Positions 53,191 through 62,610 of a DNA stretch of 64,000 nt are shown one piece after another; within the stretch, counting starts at the first letter, position 1; every line of letters begins with the position of its first letter. Made by a program: the position numbers and the translations under genes. The stretch covers positions 4,960,001 through 5,024,000 of the forward strand of contig NZ_CP096883.1 in assembly GCF_023273895.1 (NCBI RefSeq), written 5' to 3'. The DNA comes from Sphingobacterium sp. PCS056 (lineage in GTDB: Bacteria > Bacteroidota > Bacteroidia > Sphingobacteriales > Sphingobacteriaceae). The notes under the pieces were generated by a model. It saw nothing but the letters and a program-made list of their open reading frames with translations. It had not been told where the DNA came from and made no database searches.

Positions 53191-53523
53191 TTAATGAATA
53201 AGGATTTCAATTAGAAAGGAACATAAATAGAGACCTAAAACAGTTCTAATTCCGAAATAAGAAAATGGAAAGAATAATACAATTAGACATCCCATGCACA
53301 TCAAAATAACAATAAAGGCAAACAAACCACAGGCAACCCCTATGGTATAAATTGACATAATTATTGCTACAGAAAATAATGCTATTGCCACTAATCGCGA
53401 TTGCTTTTGACGCACAGACATATAGGTCAAAAGTTTAGATTTATCTTTCCAAGCAATGCGTTTGGAGGTATTCATCCATAACATAAAAGCTACAAATAAA
53501 ATAAAGCAAACAGTACTCATCAT
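53191..53523 (-). CDS. Small membrane protein, DUF3325-like
   Basis: The 110-residue protein has four predicted membrane helices (TVCFILFVAFMLWMNTSKRI, LVAIALFSVAIIMSIYTIGV, LFAFIVILMCMGCLIVLF, TVLGLYLCSFLIEIL). The pattern of a first helix followed by a basic loop matches DUF3325 proteins that sit beside PepSY reductases. No function is known. Two ATG codons in a row allow a start at 53523 or 53520. Confidence 0.58.
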   Translation of the reverse strand: MMSTVCFILFVAFMLWMNTSKRIAWKDKSKLLTYMSVRQKQSRLVAIALFSVAIIMSIYTIGVACGLFAFIVILMCMGCLIVLFFPFSYFGIRTVLGLYLCSFLIEILIH

Positions 53524-53651
53524 GATTTTATAAAATAAATTATATTGAAAAACAGAACAGGGATATTAACATGTTCATAAGCGCCATTATAGCATACAAC
53601 ATTCAAATCTTGCGCTATCATAGTAGCGCAATTATAGCAATCTGTTGTAAC

Positions 53652-54362
53652 TTACTTTACTTGAAAACTTGCCGTAAGACCTTGCCAATTTTTAGTATAA
53701 GATTTATCATTCCAGCTTCCCGATTGATCAGTCATGTGACTATGTTCGATCACATAAGTACCTGGCCAAATAACCTCTGCCTGAATCTTTCCTTGATTAT
53801 TTGTTTTGTAGGTTTTACTCCAACCACTGGGAGACATCAATAAAATTTCTTCGTTTGCAATTGGATTACTCCCACGTAACAATTGAATTTCTACTAGATC
53901 TTTTACTTTCAGTACTTGATTAGTAAATACGAAGTGAGTGTCCAAAGGAATTGACGAATAGTTTAAGGCTTCGCCTACTTGAATACGATTCTGTGCGATA
54001 AATTCATAACGTGTAGTTCCGCCCAATTCTCTTGCAGGATGAGAAATGAAAACTTGGTAAATACCATCCTCATCAGGGATAAAACTACTTTCTAAATACG
54101 TTCCTTTATCCGTCAAATGCAATTCAACTTGCTTATTTTTTGAATCTAACAAATTCAATTTCAATTGACTTAAATCCGAATACCAATTCTTCGTTTTTTC
54201 AATTTCTCCGCTTGCATATTCTCCATAATAAATACGGATGGTATGTGATTGATTCTTGCTGCCTATAGGATTGCTTTCGATCCATATAGCATGTGCCTTT
54301 ACCATTTGATTACTTACAAAAAGCATCATTATCATGATTGACAAGTGTTTTAGGTATTTCAT
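53652..54362 (-). CDS. DUF4198 domain-containing periplasmic protein
   Basis: The 236-residue protein has a signal peptide ending MVKAHA, after which AIWIESNPIGSKNQSHTIRI begins the mature protein: the AHAIW start is typical of DUF4198, a periplasmic family linked to metal or cobalt/nickel uptake. Beta-sandwich segments follow (YQVFISHPARELGGTTRYEF, ANEEILLMSPSGWSKTYKTN, GTYVIEHSHMTDQSGSW). An N-terminal His directly after the signal peptidase site could bind Cu or other metals; this is inference. It starts the PepSY operon, 128 bases before the next gene. Confidence 0.85.
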   Translation of the reverse strand: MKYLKHLSIMIMMLFVSNQMVKAHAIWIESNPIGSKNQSHTIRIYYGEYASGEIEKTKNWYSDLSQLKLNLLDSKNKQVELHLTDKGTYLESSFIPDEDGIYQVFISHPARELGGTTRYEFIAQNRIQVGEALNYSSIPLDTHFVFTNQVLKVKDLVEIQLLRGSNPIANEEILLMSPSGWSKTYKTNNQGKIQAEVIWPGTYVIEHSHMTDQSGSWNDKSYTKNWQGLTASFQVK

Positions 54363-54391
54363 TCTTATTTAGATTAATTAAACATAGTGAG

Positions 54392-54422
54392 CAAATATAC
54401 AAACAATACCCATATATACAAA
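54392..54422 (-). promoter_or_regulatory. Promoter of the DUF4198-PepSY operon
   Basis: On the minus strand, TTTG (54422-54419), 19 bases and TATATTTG (54399-54392) form a full -33/-7 match; transcription begins about 20-25 bases before the start at 54362. No Fur-like palindrome was noticed. Confidence 0.75.
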
Positions 54423-54788
54423 TCGATTTTTCTATTTCTACACCATTAATTTTTCATGAACTTATCTTGAGTTATCGATAAGAAATCGGATTAAAGTTTT
54501 ATATATCGTAATGAAATAATTACTCATTTCTTTAATTCTTCATATTAAATTGGTTAGAGCATACTTGATAACAACGATTACTTAATCAACACTTTTTATT
54601 TTTTTCCACGAAGAACAATTGAAATCAATCTTATTAGAATAGTAAGCGGACCCTATAAATGAAAAAGTGCTATATCCTATGAGGGTGCTAAAATTATTTA
54701 AATGGAGAGGGGATAGATTTTTTAAATTTCAACTGGGAAAATTTGAATGACTCTAAACGAGCCTGACAAGGGAGACTTCTATCAAAAT

Positions 54789-54844
54789 AAATAAGCTAAA
54801 ACAATGATCGAAACCATTGTCCCGATCATTATTTTAGCTTATTT
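54789..54844 (-). terminator. Terminator of the DUF4965 gene
   Basis: Outer arms AAATAAGCTAAAA / TTTTAGCTTATTT (54789-54801, 54832-54844) and inner arms AATGATCG / CGATCATT (54803-54810, 54823-54830) make a long interrupted stem 37 bases after the stop. Confidence 0.7.
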
Positions 54845-54881
54845 AGGTTCTAAGATCTTTTTTAAGATCATACAACTAGTT

Positions 54882-57347
54882 TTATTTTTTCTGAAGCCTA
54901 TCCGCTAAGATTTTCATATAAAAACCTCCTACGACACTCCGAGCTTTGAAATTTTCACGAATACCGGTATTGGAATCATAAAAATCATTAAGAGGAACAC
55001 GTGATTCAGTTTCAATAGCATGCCTATAAACAGGTTTTATCAAAGCATCAAATTGTTCACGGTTAGGCGCAAAAACTGCTGTCCATAAAATCCAATCATT
55101 TTTTGTATAAGCTTTTCTACTATCTAACGGTATTCCAAATTTATTTTGTTTAGTTAAATAGTATTTTATTTCAGTATCATATACCTGCTGTGGAAACAGG
55201 TTTAATCCCAACACTTTATCCCAAACTAAATTATATTTTTGACTCCAAGTATTTTTATTATCAAAAGTAAGCGCATAATGATCTCCAGCATCCGCAAGAT
55301 CAATCCATTTGACAACCATATTTTCGGCGATGTTGCGATATTTTTTAGCGGTCTCAATTTCTCCTAATACTTCAGCCATTTGTGCGTAACAGGCAATACC
55401 TACGATAGCTTTTACTGAAAGGTTAGCATTGCGAGCAAGATGCCCAGCAAAGTCATCTGTACATAATTGGGTTTTGGGATCAAATCCTTCCTGAACAAGA
55501 TAATTAACCCAAGTGGTAAGAGTTTTCCAATGTTTTTTAGCATAACGACCATCTTGTTGCACTTTAGTAATAGCCGCTGTCAAAATAATCATATTGCCAG
55601 ATTCTTCTACTGGCATGGGCTCTCCATAAGTTTGACCATTGGCCAAAGGATAGGTCCCTAAATCATGTGCCGCCCAAGGATGTGGATACAAACCACTTTC
55701 ACTGAAGTAAAAAATCCCATTCAACATGCCTTTCAATAATTCGGGATTATAGATTAAATAAAGCGGAGCTGATGGATAAGTGACATCCACGGTATTAATG
55801 AAACCACCGCTATTGTTTTCTTTTGAAAGCCATAAAAGTTCATTTGCCGGACTTTTAACCAATGTATGAGCTGCGATACTTTGACGATAAGCTAGGATAC
55901 TAAGATGTGCATAGGCCTTTCCCCCAGATTTAATGGCATCTGTATAAACTTGTTTGTCAAATGCAGCACATTTGTCCATCACAGATTGATAATCTAACGC
56001 AGCTTTATTGAGTTGATCTTCTATCGTCTCTTTACCTGAATTATTCCACCAAGGTCTCAAATTGTTTTTAAAATATTGGATAGCATATATTTCATCATAG
56101 CCCAACTCAACAAAACGATTTACTTCATTATTGCCTACGCTACCAAAGGGTATGACTGTATTCAAAGCTAGTGATGTGCCATTTGATACGGTAGAAACTT
56201 TAGATCCTCTTCTGAAAGCATCAACTGCAGCACCAACAGGAGTGACAAATTGAACTGCACCTGTTTTTTTTAATGCAGCTACATAGAAATATCCCCAATC
56301 GATTCGCATATTATCCGCACCCTTTTGTAATATGGGCTGTTCCACAGTACCTGTTTTCAATATTGATAAGTGATCTGTACCATAATTTTGAGCACTTACT
56401 TCCTGCGATGGTTTATATACAGCAATATTTGATGAAGCACTTAGAAGCACATCTATAGCGTGCGATTTACCATCGTTAGCCCTTACACTGTAAGTAATGT
56501 ACGATATTGGTCTAGACAATAATGTCAGGTCATCCATAAGCAAAGGTGATGTAAAAGTAAGCTTAAGATTGACCTTTCCTGCTACAAAGTTATAGATGGT
56601 TTGAGTTGCAGTAATCTCCACATCTTTTTGTACCGCTATCTGCACATTTGGTCCGCTTTCTTTCAATTTATCAACCAAACCGAAATCAAGAAACCGCCCA
56701 CCTGCAGTATTTGCTACATGAATAGCAAGCACATTTTTTCCTTTTTTCAAATCAGCTTTTCTAATTGGCTGATATTGAAAACTATTGGTCCATCCGTTTT
56801 TTTGATATACCTTTTTCCCATTCAAAAATACTTCGATATTGTCATCATGATTTATTTTTAAGTAGAGATCATTGATACTCGCAGGATCTGTAATATTAAA
56901 TGTACGTCTTACCCAAATATGATCTGACTTCCAAAGTGTCTTCACATGTTTTTCATCATCACCAATCGCGGCCATACCTGACTTCCAATGACTCGTATCG
57001 TAGTCCGATAATATCCAATCCCCACCAGGTTTAACTTCTGTGTACTGCACGTCATAAGGCTTGGTATCAGACGCATTTAGTATCGTTTTATAATTTGGTT
57101 CTTCCTTTCCTAAAAAACGATAGATTTGACCATCTACATTGATTAATCCTAATAGCGAATGATCGGCATCAGTCCAATGTTTAGTCGTTGATTCATTCAG
57201 ATTATCAGTAGTTGACCATATACTAAAATTCGGGTTGTGCGTAATTAGAGGATATGCAGGCGCTTTCCTATCTTGCCCCTGCACTTGACATATGGCCAAA
57301 AAAAAGGTCAAAAAATACCAAATATTTATTTTTTTCAATTCGTTCAT
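54882..57347 (-). CDS. DUF4965/DUF1793 (glutaminase A-like) secreted protein
   Basis: The ATG at 57347 gives about 821 residues with a signal peptide ending LAICQVQGQ. The N-terminus carries the DUF4964 pattern (RKAPAYPLITHNPNFSIWST, LNESTTKHWTDADHSLLGLI). A galactose-binding-like insert follows (SDHIWVRRTFNITDPASIND, YLKINHDDNIEVFLNGKKVY), then DUF5127/DUF4965/DUF1793 (FGSVGNNEVNRFVELGYDEI, EESGNMIILTAAITKVQQDG, TYPSAPLYLIYNPELLKGML). Related fungal proteins are called glutaminase A; bacterial members may instead act on glycosides, as the catalytic domain resembles an (alpha/alpha)6 barrel. Stand-alone gene with its own terminator. Confidence 0.88.
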   Translation of the reverse strand: MNELKKINIWYFLTFFLAICQVQGQDRKAPAYPLITHNPNFSIWSTTDNLNESTTKHWTDADHSLLGLINVDGQIYRFLGKEEPNYKTILNASDTKPYDVQYTEVKPGGDWILSDYDTSHWKSGMAAIGDDEKHVKTLWKSDHIWVRRTFNITDPASINDLYLKINHDDNIEVFLNGKKVYQKNGWTNSFQYQPIRKADLKKGKNVLAIHVANTAGGRFLDFGLVDKLKESGPNVQIAVQKDVEITATQTIYNFVAGKVNLKLTFTSPLLMDDLTLLSRPISYITYSVRANDGKSHAIDVLLSASSNIAVYKPSQEVSAQNYGTDHLSILKTGTVEQPILQKGADNMRIDWGYFYVAALKKTGAVQFVTPVGAAVDAFRRGSKVSTVSNGTSLALNTVIPFGSVGNNEVNRFVELGYDEIYAIQYFKNNLRPWWNNSGKETIEDQLNKAALDYQSVMDKCAAFDKQVYTDAIKSGGKAYAHLSILAYRQSIAAHTLVKSPANELLWLSKENNSGGFINTVDVTYPSAPLYLIYNPELLKGMLNGIFYFSESGLYPHPWAAHDLGTYPLANGQTYGEPMPVEESGNMIILTAAITKVQQDGRYAKKHWKTLTTWVNYLVQEGFDPKTQLCTDDFAGHLARNANLSVKAIVGIACYAQMAEVLGEIETAKKYRNIAENMVVKWIDLADAGDHYALTFDNKNTWSQKYNLVWDKVLGLNLFPQQVYDTEIKYYLTKQNKFGIPLDSRKAYTKNDWILWTAVFAPNREQFDALIKPVYRHAIETESRVPLNDFYDSNTGIRENFKARSVVGGFYMKILADRLQKK

Positions 57348-57716
57348 CACAGTAATTAGGTTATAAAAAGGATTAAAACATATTATTAAATTCAAATAAG
57401 CTAATACCTCAAAAAATAAGTTATTCAAGGAGTATTATGATTCTAAAAAGTATAGCTTAATTTCATTAGTCAAATAACGCTTTAAAAATTCTAAATCAAT
57501 CGCTACTTCGTATCAATATATGCTCAAATCTTATCATTTTGATATGCTCCAATTACTTGTCCTGAGCAAATATGATGTATCGTGTATATTTCCAACAAAC
57601 TGTACTTGATAAATGCAATGCCCTTGTCTAAAGAGATCACAAAATAAGGATAAAAAAGAAAGCTGCCCCTCCTAATTGAGTAGACAGCTTTCCTAATCTT
57701 TTAAGTAGTATATTTA
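57348..57716. other. Intergenic region between S9 peptidase and DUF4965 genes
   Basis: Apart from the terminator at 57658-57692 I see no gene in these 369 bases. The DUF4965 promoter should be here; no clean TAnnTTTG/-33 pair was found. Confidence 0.5.
57658..57692 (-). terminator. Terminator of the S9 peptidase gene
   Basis: GAAAGCTG (57658-57665) and CAGCTTTC (57685-57692) form an 8-bp stem; on the minus strand CTTTTTTAT follows. Confidence 0.72.
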
Positions 57717-59984
57717 TTAATGAAGATGCTTGCTAAAGAATCCCATCATGGCCTTATAAAATTCAATTTGGTTCTCCTCTTTACCAAATCCATGACCTTC
57801 ATCATATTTAACCATATAAGGAACATCTACTCCTTTATCACGCAATGCTTTTACAATCTGATCTGCCTCGGCAATTTTGACACGTGGATCATTTGCTCCC
57901 TGAACTACAAATAAGGGTGATTTGATCGCATCAATATGGAAAATTGGAGAAACTTCTTTTGCTATAGCTGCTTCATCTTCTTTATCCAGATCATACCAGA
58001 TCTCATACAACATTTCTTTATACGGTTTCCAATATTCAGGAATTGAGCTCATCAACGTAAAAATATTAGAAACTCCGACATAGTCTACGCCTGCTTTATA
58101 TAGGTTAGGAGTTTTCGCCAGCCCACGTAACACGGCATATCCTCCATGACTTGCGCCATAAATCGCAACATTGCTTTTGTCAGCCCACCCTTGATCAATG
58201 ACATATTGTATTCCATCTTCTACATCATCCATAGCTTTACGTCCAATCTGTTTAAAACCAGCTCGAAGAAAATCCTTTCCATAACCACCAGAAATACGGA
58301 AATTGACCTGAAGAGTAGCGTATCCACGACTTGCGAAAAGCTGAGTTTCAGGATTAAACCCCCAACTATCGCGTATACCTTGCGGTCCTCCATGAGGATT
58401 GACAATCAAAGGTACTCGCTTACCATCAAGAGCTGCTTTTGGCAAAGTAATGTATCCATGCAGTGTTAAACCATCGCGAGATTTAAACGTGATAGGACGC
58501 ATCACCGCCATATCTTCCTCTTTCAATTGTGGCATCAAATCAACCAATAATGTTGCTTTTCCGCTCTTAGTGTCGTAATGGTAATAGCGTCCATATAATT
58601 TATCACTTTGAACAATTACAAGTAATTGATCTTCTTGATCTGTTTTTCCAGAGATAGAAAACTCATAACCTTTAAATTGATTATCTAAGTTACTATATAT
58701 CTTTTTGAATGTTTCGCTTATGGGTTTGATTACAACTTTTTCACCTTCGTAACCGACAAAATCAATCTCCCAATTGCGTTTTCTTGATAACGAAATTAAA
58801 TTCGCATCATACTCTTCATTGGAATAAATTTCCTTGATTATTTTCTTATTTTTAAGATCGTACAGCACAATTCTTGATTTATCAGAATCCAAATTGGTCA
58901 ATACATAAGCTTCATCAAGATTTTTTGAAGCATAATTGAAAGAGACTACATTGAATGTCTCATCCCACTTGGTCGTATGAAACACTTCAAAACTTGTAGT
59001 TCCTTGTGGCTTATAGAAATATTGGGTATTGATACCATTAAGCATTTTGCTATATCCACGAAGGTTACCATCTTTATCAAAATCATATCCGACAACAGCA
59101 TTTGCAGGGTCTTCGTTTGTAAATAGTTTTTCTAAAGCTCCTGTATTGATATTTACTTTGTAAGGTTCAAATACTTGCTTATTATCTTTATTCATTTGGA
59201 TAATAATATAGTCTTTTTGCTCTTTAAGCATATTCAAGATGGATGCTTGCACATTCTCAAAAGGAGTCAGATCTATATTATTACTTCCATCAATATTTAT
59301 GGCATATAGATGATAGTTCTCATTACCACCTTGGTCCATAACATAGACCAAACGATCGTCATTGATCCATCCCATACCGCGAATAAGTTCATCTTTCTCT
59401 TCGATCGCACGAATTATTTTGCCAGTTTTGACTTCCTTAACCATCACGTGGCGTTTATTCTTGTCATCCTTTTCACGATAAGAGATATACTTGCCATTTG
59501 GTGACAATTGAAAAGATGAAAGTTTAGGTTTAGCAAAATAATCCGCTACTTGGTACTTATGATTCCCCTTATCTAAGGCGATAAGTTCTGCTAACTGAGT
59601 TTCGGTTGATACCAATGTGGTATCCCCAGGCTTAGTAATCACAGTTTTAGCTAAAACCAAAGGTAGTTTAATACCAGCTTGACTATATGTGCCAGTGATT
59701 TTACTATTCTCCAATGTGCCTTCATACTTGATTCCTGCCTGTTCGATATTCAACGCTAGCTGATTGTTTTCAAAAGTTACTGAAGTTAACGGAATACCGA
59801 CAGCTCCCTGAAGAGGAACATCCATAGTACCTTGAACCACCCCATTCGTCTCTGTCAAATGAAAAATAATACCGACAGCGGTCCCCTGATAATCTAAAGT
59901 GCCTGTCCAATCACCTTTAATTTGTGCATTCGTGTTTGACATACTCAAAATTATTAATACAATTGTGTAAAAAATCTGCCTCAT
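57717..59984 (-). CDS. S9 family serine peptidase with an N-terminal accessory domain
   Basis: The 755-residue protein has a signal peptide (MRQIFYTIVLIILSMSNTNA), then about 105 residues of a small beta domain (GDWTGTLDYQGTAVGIIFHL, QGTMDVPLQGAVGIPLTSVT) before the propeller. The alpha/beta-hydrolase part shows VPLIVNPHGGPQGIRDSWGF, the nucleophile motif NVAIYGASHGGYAVLRGL (Ser), the Asp in VVQGANDPRVKIAEADQ and the His in DEGHGFGKEENQ. These match acylaminoacyl- or dipeptidyl-peptidase-type S9 enzymes in the periplasm. The N-terminal domain also occurs before other Bacteroidota hydrolases. It stands alone. Confidence 0.93.
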   Translation of the reverse strand: MRQIFYTIVLIILSMSNTNAQIKGDWTGTLDYQGTAVGIIFHLTETNGVVQGTMDVPLQGAVGIPLTSVTFENNQLALNIEQAGIKYEGTLENSKITGTYSQAGIKLPLVLAKTVITKPGDTTLVSTETQLAELIALDKGNHKYQVADYFAKPKLSSFQLSPNGKYISYREKDDKNKRHVMVKEVKTGKIIRAIEEKDELIRGMGWINDDRLVYVMDQGGNENYHLYAINIDGSNNIDLTPFENVQASILNMLKEQKDYIIIQMNKDNKQVFEPYKVNINTGALEKLFTNEDPANAVVGYDFDKDGNLRGYSKMLNGINTQYFYKPQGTTSFEVFHTTKWDETFNVVSFNYASKNLDEAYVLTNLDSDKSRIVLYDLKNKKIIKEIYSNEEYDANLISLSRKRNWEIDFVGYEGEKVVIKPISETFKKIYSNLDNQFKGYEFSISGKTDQEDQLLVIVQSDKLYGRYYHYDTKSGKATLLVDLMPQLKEEDMAVMRPITFKSRDGLTLHGYITLPKAALDGKRVPLIVNPHGGPQGIRDSWGFNPETQLFASRGYATLQVNFRISGGYGKDFLRAGFKQIGRKAMDDVEDGIQYVIDQGWADKSNVAIYGASHGGYAVLRGLAKTPNLYKAGVDYVGVSNIFTLMSSIPEYWKPYKEMLYEIWYDLDKEDEAAIAKEVSPIFHIDAIKSPLFVVQGANDPRVKIAEADQIVKALRDKGVDVPYMVKYDEGHGFGKEENQIEFYKAMMGFFSKHLH

Positions 59985-60417
59985 AATTAATTAAGTTTTT
60001 TTCATTGTTAGTCGTATGTTTTTATGTTATGTTACAATTTATTTTCAAAATATCTAAATTAGATTGCAACACCCATTTATTGCATTTAGATGTTCATTGA
60101 ATCGTTAAAAATTAAATCACCCCATAAAAACGATGTACTACATCTTAATTGCTAAAAATAGATCATTAAATATAGTCATAATTATAAAAATTCATGGCTA
60201 TTTTGGCAATTAGGATATAAGGACTGATGATTTTTACAACTATTTCAGTTAAAAATCTGCTATAATTAAAATAATAATGATTTAATAAAATAAACAGATG
60301 CGATCAACTATAAAGTATCAAAAGATGAAGTAATATTCGATTCTAAAAAAGCAGCTATGTAAAACTATTAATTTTTATAAATCGCAGATTAATAGGTTTA
60401 CATAGCTCTCACAGTGA
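59985..60417. other. Intergenic region between the S9 peptidase and CMD genes
   Basis: The 433 bases include the long hairpin at 60353-60407 next to the CMD stop. The remaining 370 bases are highly AT-rich, without a supportable gene, and should contain the S9 promoter. Confidence 0.5.
60353..60407 (-). terminator. Long-stem terminator of the CMD-family gene
   Basis: Twenty bases (60353-60372) pair with 60388-60407 with one A-G mismatch only and a 15-base loop. On the minus strand TTTTTTAG follows, so it ends transcription from 60858. Confidence 0.8.
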
Positions 60418-60858
60418 TTAAATTTTCACAGGCATTTGAGTGCTAATTGCGATACGATTCCAGCTATTGATGATTACCACTGCCATGATGATCTGTGCAA
60501 TTACTTCTTCGGAAAAATACAACTTGGCTTGATTATAAGTTTTAGTCGTTAACCCATCGTTACTAATTAAAGTTATCTCCTCAGTCATTGCAAGCAGGGT
60601 TTTTTCTTCATCAGTAAAAAGATCTGTATCATGCCATGCATTAAGTAAAAAGATACGTTGAGTAGTTTCACCATTCTTTAAAGCATCCTTGGTATGCATA
60701 TCAATACAAAAAGCACATCCATTAATTTGCGAAGCTCTGATTTTAATGAGTTCCAAATGTAATTTTGATAAGTCCGTATGAGTTAAATAATTTGATAAAC
60801 CATACATTGCTTTCCATGCTGCAGGTTGTACGTCCTGAATTTTAATTCTATTTTCCAT
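60418..60858 (-). CDS. Carboxymuconolactone decarboxylase family protein (AhpD-like)
   Basis: The ATG at 60858 gives 146 residues. The AhpD core is IRASQINGCAFCIDMHTKDA, with the redox CxxC and the His eight residues downstream (CAFCIDMH). Flanking helices (AWKAMYGLSNYLTHTDLSKL, TLLAMTEEITLISNDGLTTK) fit the family. Such proteins act as peroxidase-type or alkylhydroperoxidase partners; no ahpC is next to it. A Crp-type regulator 90 bases upstream in transcription order may control it. Confidence 0.92.
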   Translation of the reverse strand: MENRIKIQDVQPAAWKAMYGLSNYLTHTDLSKLHLELIKIRASQINGCAFCIDMHTKDALKNGETTQRIFLLNAWHDTDLFTDEEKTLLAMTEEITLISNDGLTTKTYNQAKLYFSEEVIAQIIMAVVIINSWNRIAISTQMPVKI

Positions 60859-60947
60859 TTTTTTCAAGTATTAATTGTGATCAATGATCATAAAACAAAA
60901 TTCATGATTTCATTTTCTAAAAAACTTAAGCTGGTTTAAGAAAGTAA

Positions 60948-61526
60948 TTAGGACCTAACTTTACTATTTTTTTTTCGCAATTCACTCAGGTATTCAGGGG
61001 TAAGACCTAAAAATGAAGCTAATAATTTTTGAGGCACGCGTTGTACAAAATCAGGATATTTAGAACAAAACAAATAATAGAAGTCCTCTTTTGATGATCT
61101 AGCATATTTCATACGGTAAAGCGAAGCGGAATATGCCCTTTCATAAATTATTCTAAAATATTTTTCCAAGCTTGGTTGATCACTGAGCAAAAAATCAAAA
61201 TCAGTTTTATGAATCCCTATTAAAGTAGTTTTTTCTAGAGCTTGGATAGAGAATAAGGATTTTTTTCTCTTATTAAAAGCATCAATATCAGTCATCCACC
61301 AATTTTCTAAAGCAAATTGTATTGTCTGTTCCACCCCTTTCTCATCAGCATAGAACATCCGTAAACATCCTTTCACTACAAAATATAGGTGGGTACACAT
61401 TTCTCCCTCATTTAAAAGTAGTTCTCTTTTAGCTGTAGTTATGATATTAAAGGACTTACTTATATGCGTTAGCTGCTCATCATTTAATTCAACATATTTC
61501 TTTATATGGTTCAATAATAATTCCAT
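60948..61526 (-). CDS. Crp/Fnr family transcriptional regulator
   Basis: The 192-residue protein has a cyclic-nucleotide-binding-like beta roll (LLLNEGEMCTHLYFVVKGCL, QTIQFALENWWMTDID) and a C-terminal helix-turn-helix (VPQKLLASFLGLTPEYLSEL). No Cys cluster for an iron-sulfur sensor is visible. It is followed on the same strand by the AhpD-like gene, an arrangement seen often in Bacteroidota, in which the regulator likely controls its neighbour. Confidence 0.92.
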   Translation of the reverse strand: MELLLNHIKKYVELNDEQLTHISKSFNIITTAKRELLLNEGEMCTHLYFVVKGCLRMFYADEKGVEQTIQFALENWWMTDIDAFNKRKKSLFSIQALEKTTLIGIHKTDFDFLLSDQPSLEKYFRIIYERAYSASLYRMKYARSSKEDFYYLFCSKYPDFVQRVPQKLLASFLGLTPEYLSELRKKNSKVRS

Positions 61527-61857
61527 TCTAGGATAACAATTATAAAAATAATGATAGTTCTATCATTAAAATATCATTCATCATGTAAACAACTTGGTTT
61601 TTATAAGGCATAAAAATAGTTGTTTTATTTATCCACAATATATGTAAAAATAAGTACAGGAAGATAAGGAAGTTACAAGCTGGTATTGCAAGAGCTGAGA
61701 AACGACTTCAAAAAACTAAAATATAAATACCAGCTGTATAGCATCGCAACTTCTTAAAATAAGTCGAGAGATCAGTACAACAAGCAAAGTTGGAAATATA
61801 GCTAAAGAAAAAATCTAATTAATTAATCTACTAAGAACATGATATTGTGCATAAAAC
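61527..61857. other. Intergenic region with an imperfect inverted repeat
   Basis: AGCTGGTATT (61678-61687) and AATACCAGCT (61726-61735) are exact inverted 10-mers, flanked by GAAGTT and AACTTC. Short frames such as KLQAGIARAEKRLQKTKI suggest a decayed gene, but no intact ORF is present. Nothing else is recognised in 331 bases. Confidence 0.4.
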
Positions 61858-62610
61858 CTATACAGAAACAGGATCTTGGCGATGACGCTGTAAGTATTGT
61901 TTTTTAATGATATACAGTTTATAATAATCATAAAAACCAATAATAAGTAAAACAAAGCAAACAACATAAAACGTTTTATATGTTAAAAATGCAAAAGACA
62001 GTCCACTAATCAGTCCACCAGCTACATAAGCTATAACAATGCTGAGAAGTAAATGAAACTTGTCCACCAATGCCTTGTTGTGCCGATTAGATTCTTTTGT
62101 AAACATCGATATCAATATCGCTAAATCTGTCGTAAGCCCTGTTAAATGAGTTGTTTTTACCACAAAATTGGAAATAGTGGCAGTTAGACCATTTTGCAAC
62201 CCCATTGCAAAAAGCAATGCCCCTACCAATACTTCTGTTTCTTGCAAAGAGTCTTTATAAAAGAAATCTAAATAGATACCGACAAATAAAATACTGAATA
62301 TTTCTAATCCTAACGGAATAGAGTGTGTTAAATAAGTACTAAAACGTCCCTTTCCATGGATGATGATCATATTTGAAAGCATACTACCAACAAGAAATAG
62401 TAGAATCCAAAACAAAACAACAGCGCCTTGATACCAATTACCTTTAGCGATTTCTTGCGCAAAAATCGCATAATAACCCGTCACATTTGAAGTGAACGAA
62501 AAGAATACAATGACCGATGCAACATTGACCATTCCCGCTGAAAAAGCAGTCAATGCACCCAACTTGATATTGTCCTGTATCGTACGATGATTACTATATT
62601 TTCTCAGCAT
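61858..62610 (-). CDS. DUF1275 (YoaK-like) membrane protein
   Basis: The 250-residue protein has about six membrane helices. The family pattern is clear in LGALTAFSAGMVNVASVIVF with FTSNVTGYYAIFAQEIAKG and GALLFAMGLQNGLTATISNF followed by VVKTTHLTGLTTDLAILISM. The function of DUF1275 is unknown. The start overlaps the upstream gene by 17 bases, so it is the third of a three-gene set. Confidence 0.9.
   Translation of the reverse strand: MLRKYSNHRTIQDNIKLGALTAFSAGMVNVASVIVFFSFTSNVTGYYAIFAQEIAKGNWYQGAVVLFWILLFLVGSMLSNMIIIHGKGRFSTYLTHSIPLGLEIFSILFVGIYLDFFYKDSLQETEVLVGALLFAMGLQNGLTATISNFVVKTTHLTGLTTDLAILISMFTKESNRHNKALVDKFHLLLSIVIAYVAGGLISGLSFAFLTYKTFYVVCFVLLIIGFYDYYKLYIIKKQYLQRHRQDPVSV

Larger units (their letters stand above)
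54363..54881. other. Intergenic region between DUF4965 gene and PepSY operon
   Basis: The 519 bases hold the operon promoter at 54392-54422 and the terminator of the next gene at 54789-54844. In between I see AT-rich sequence without a supportable gene. Confidence 0.55.
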
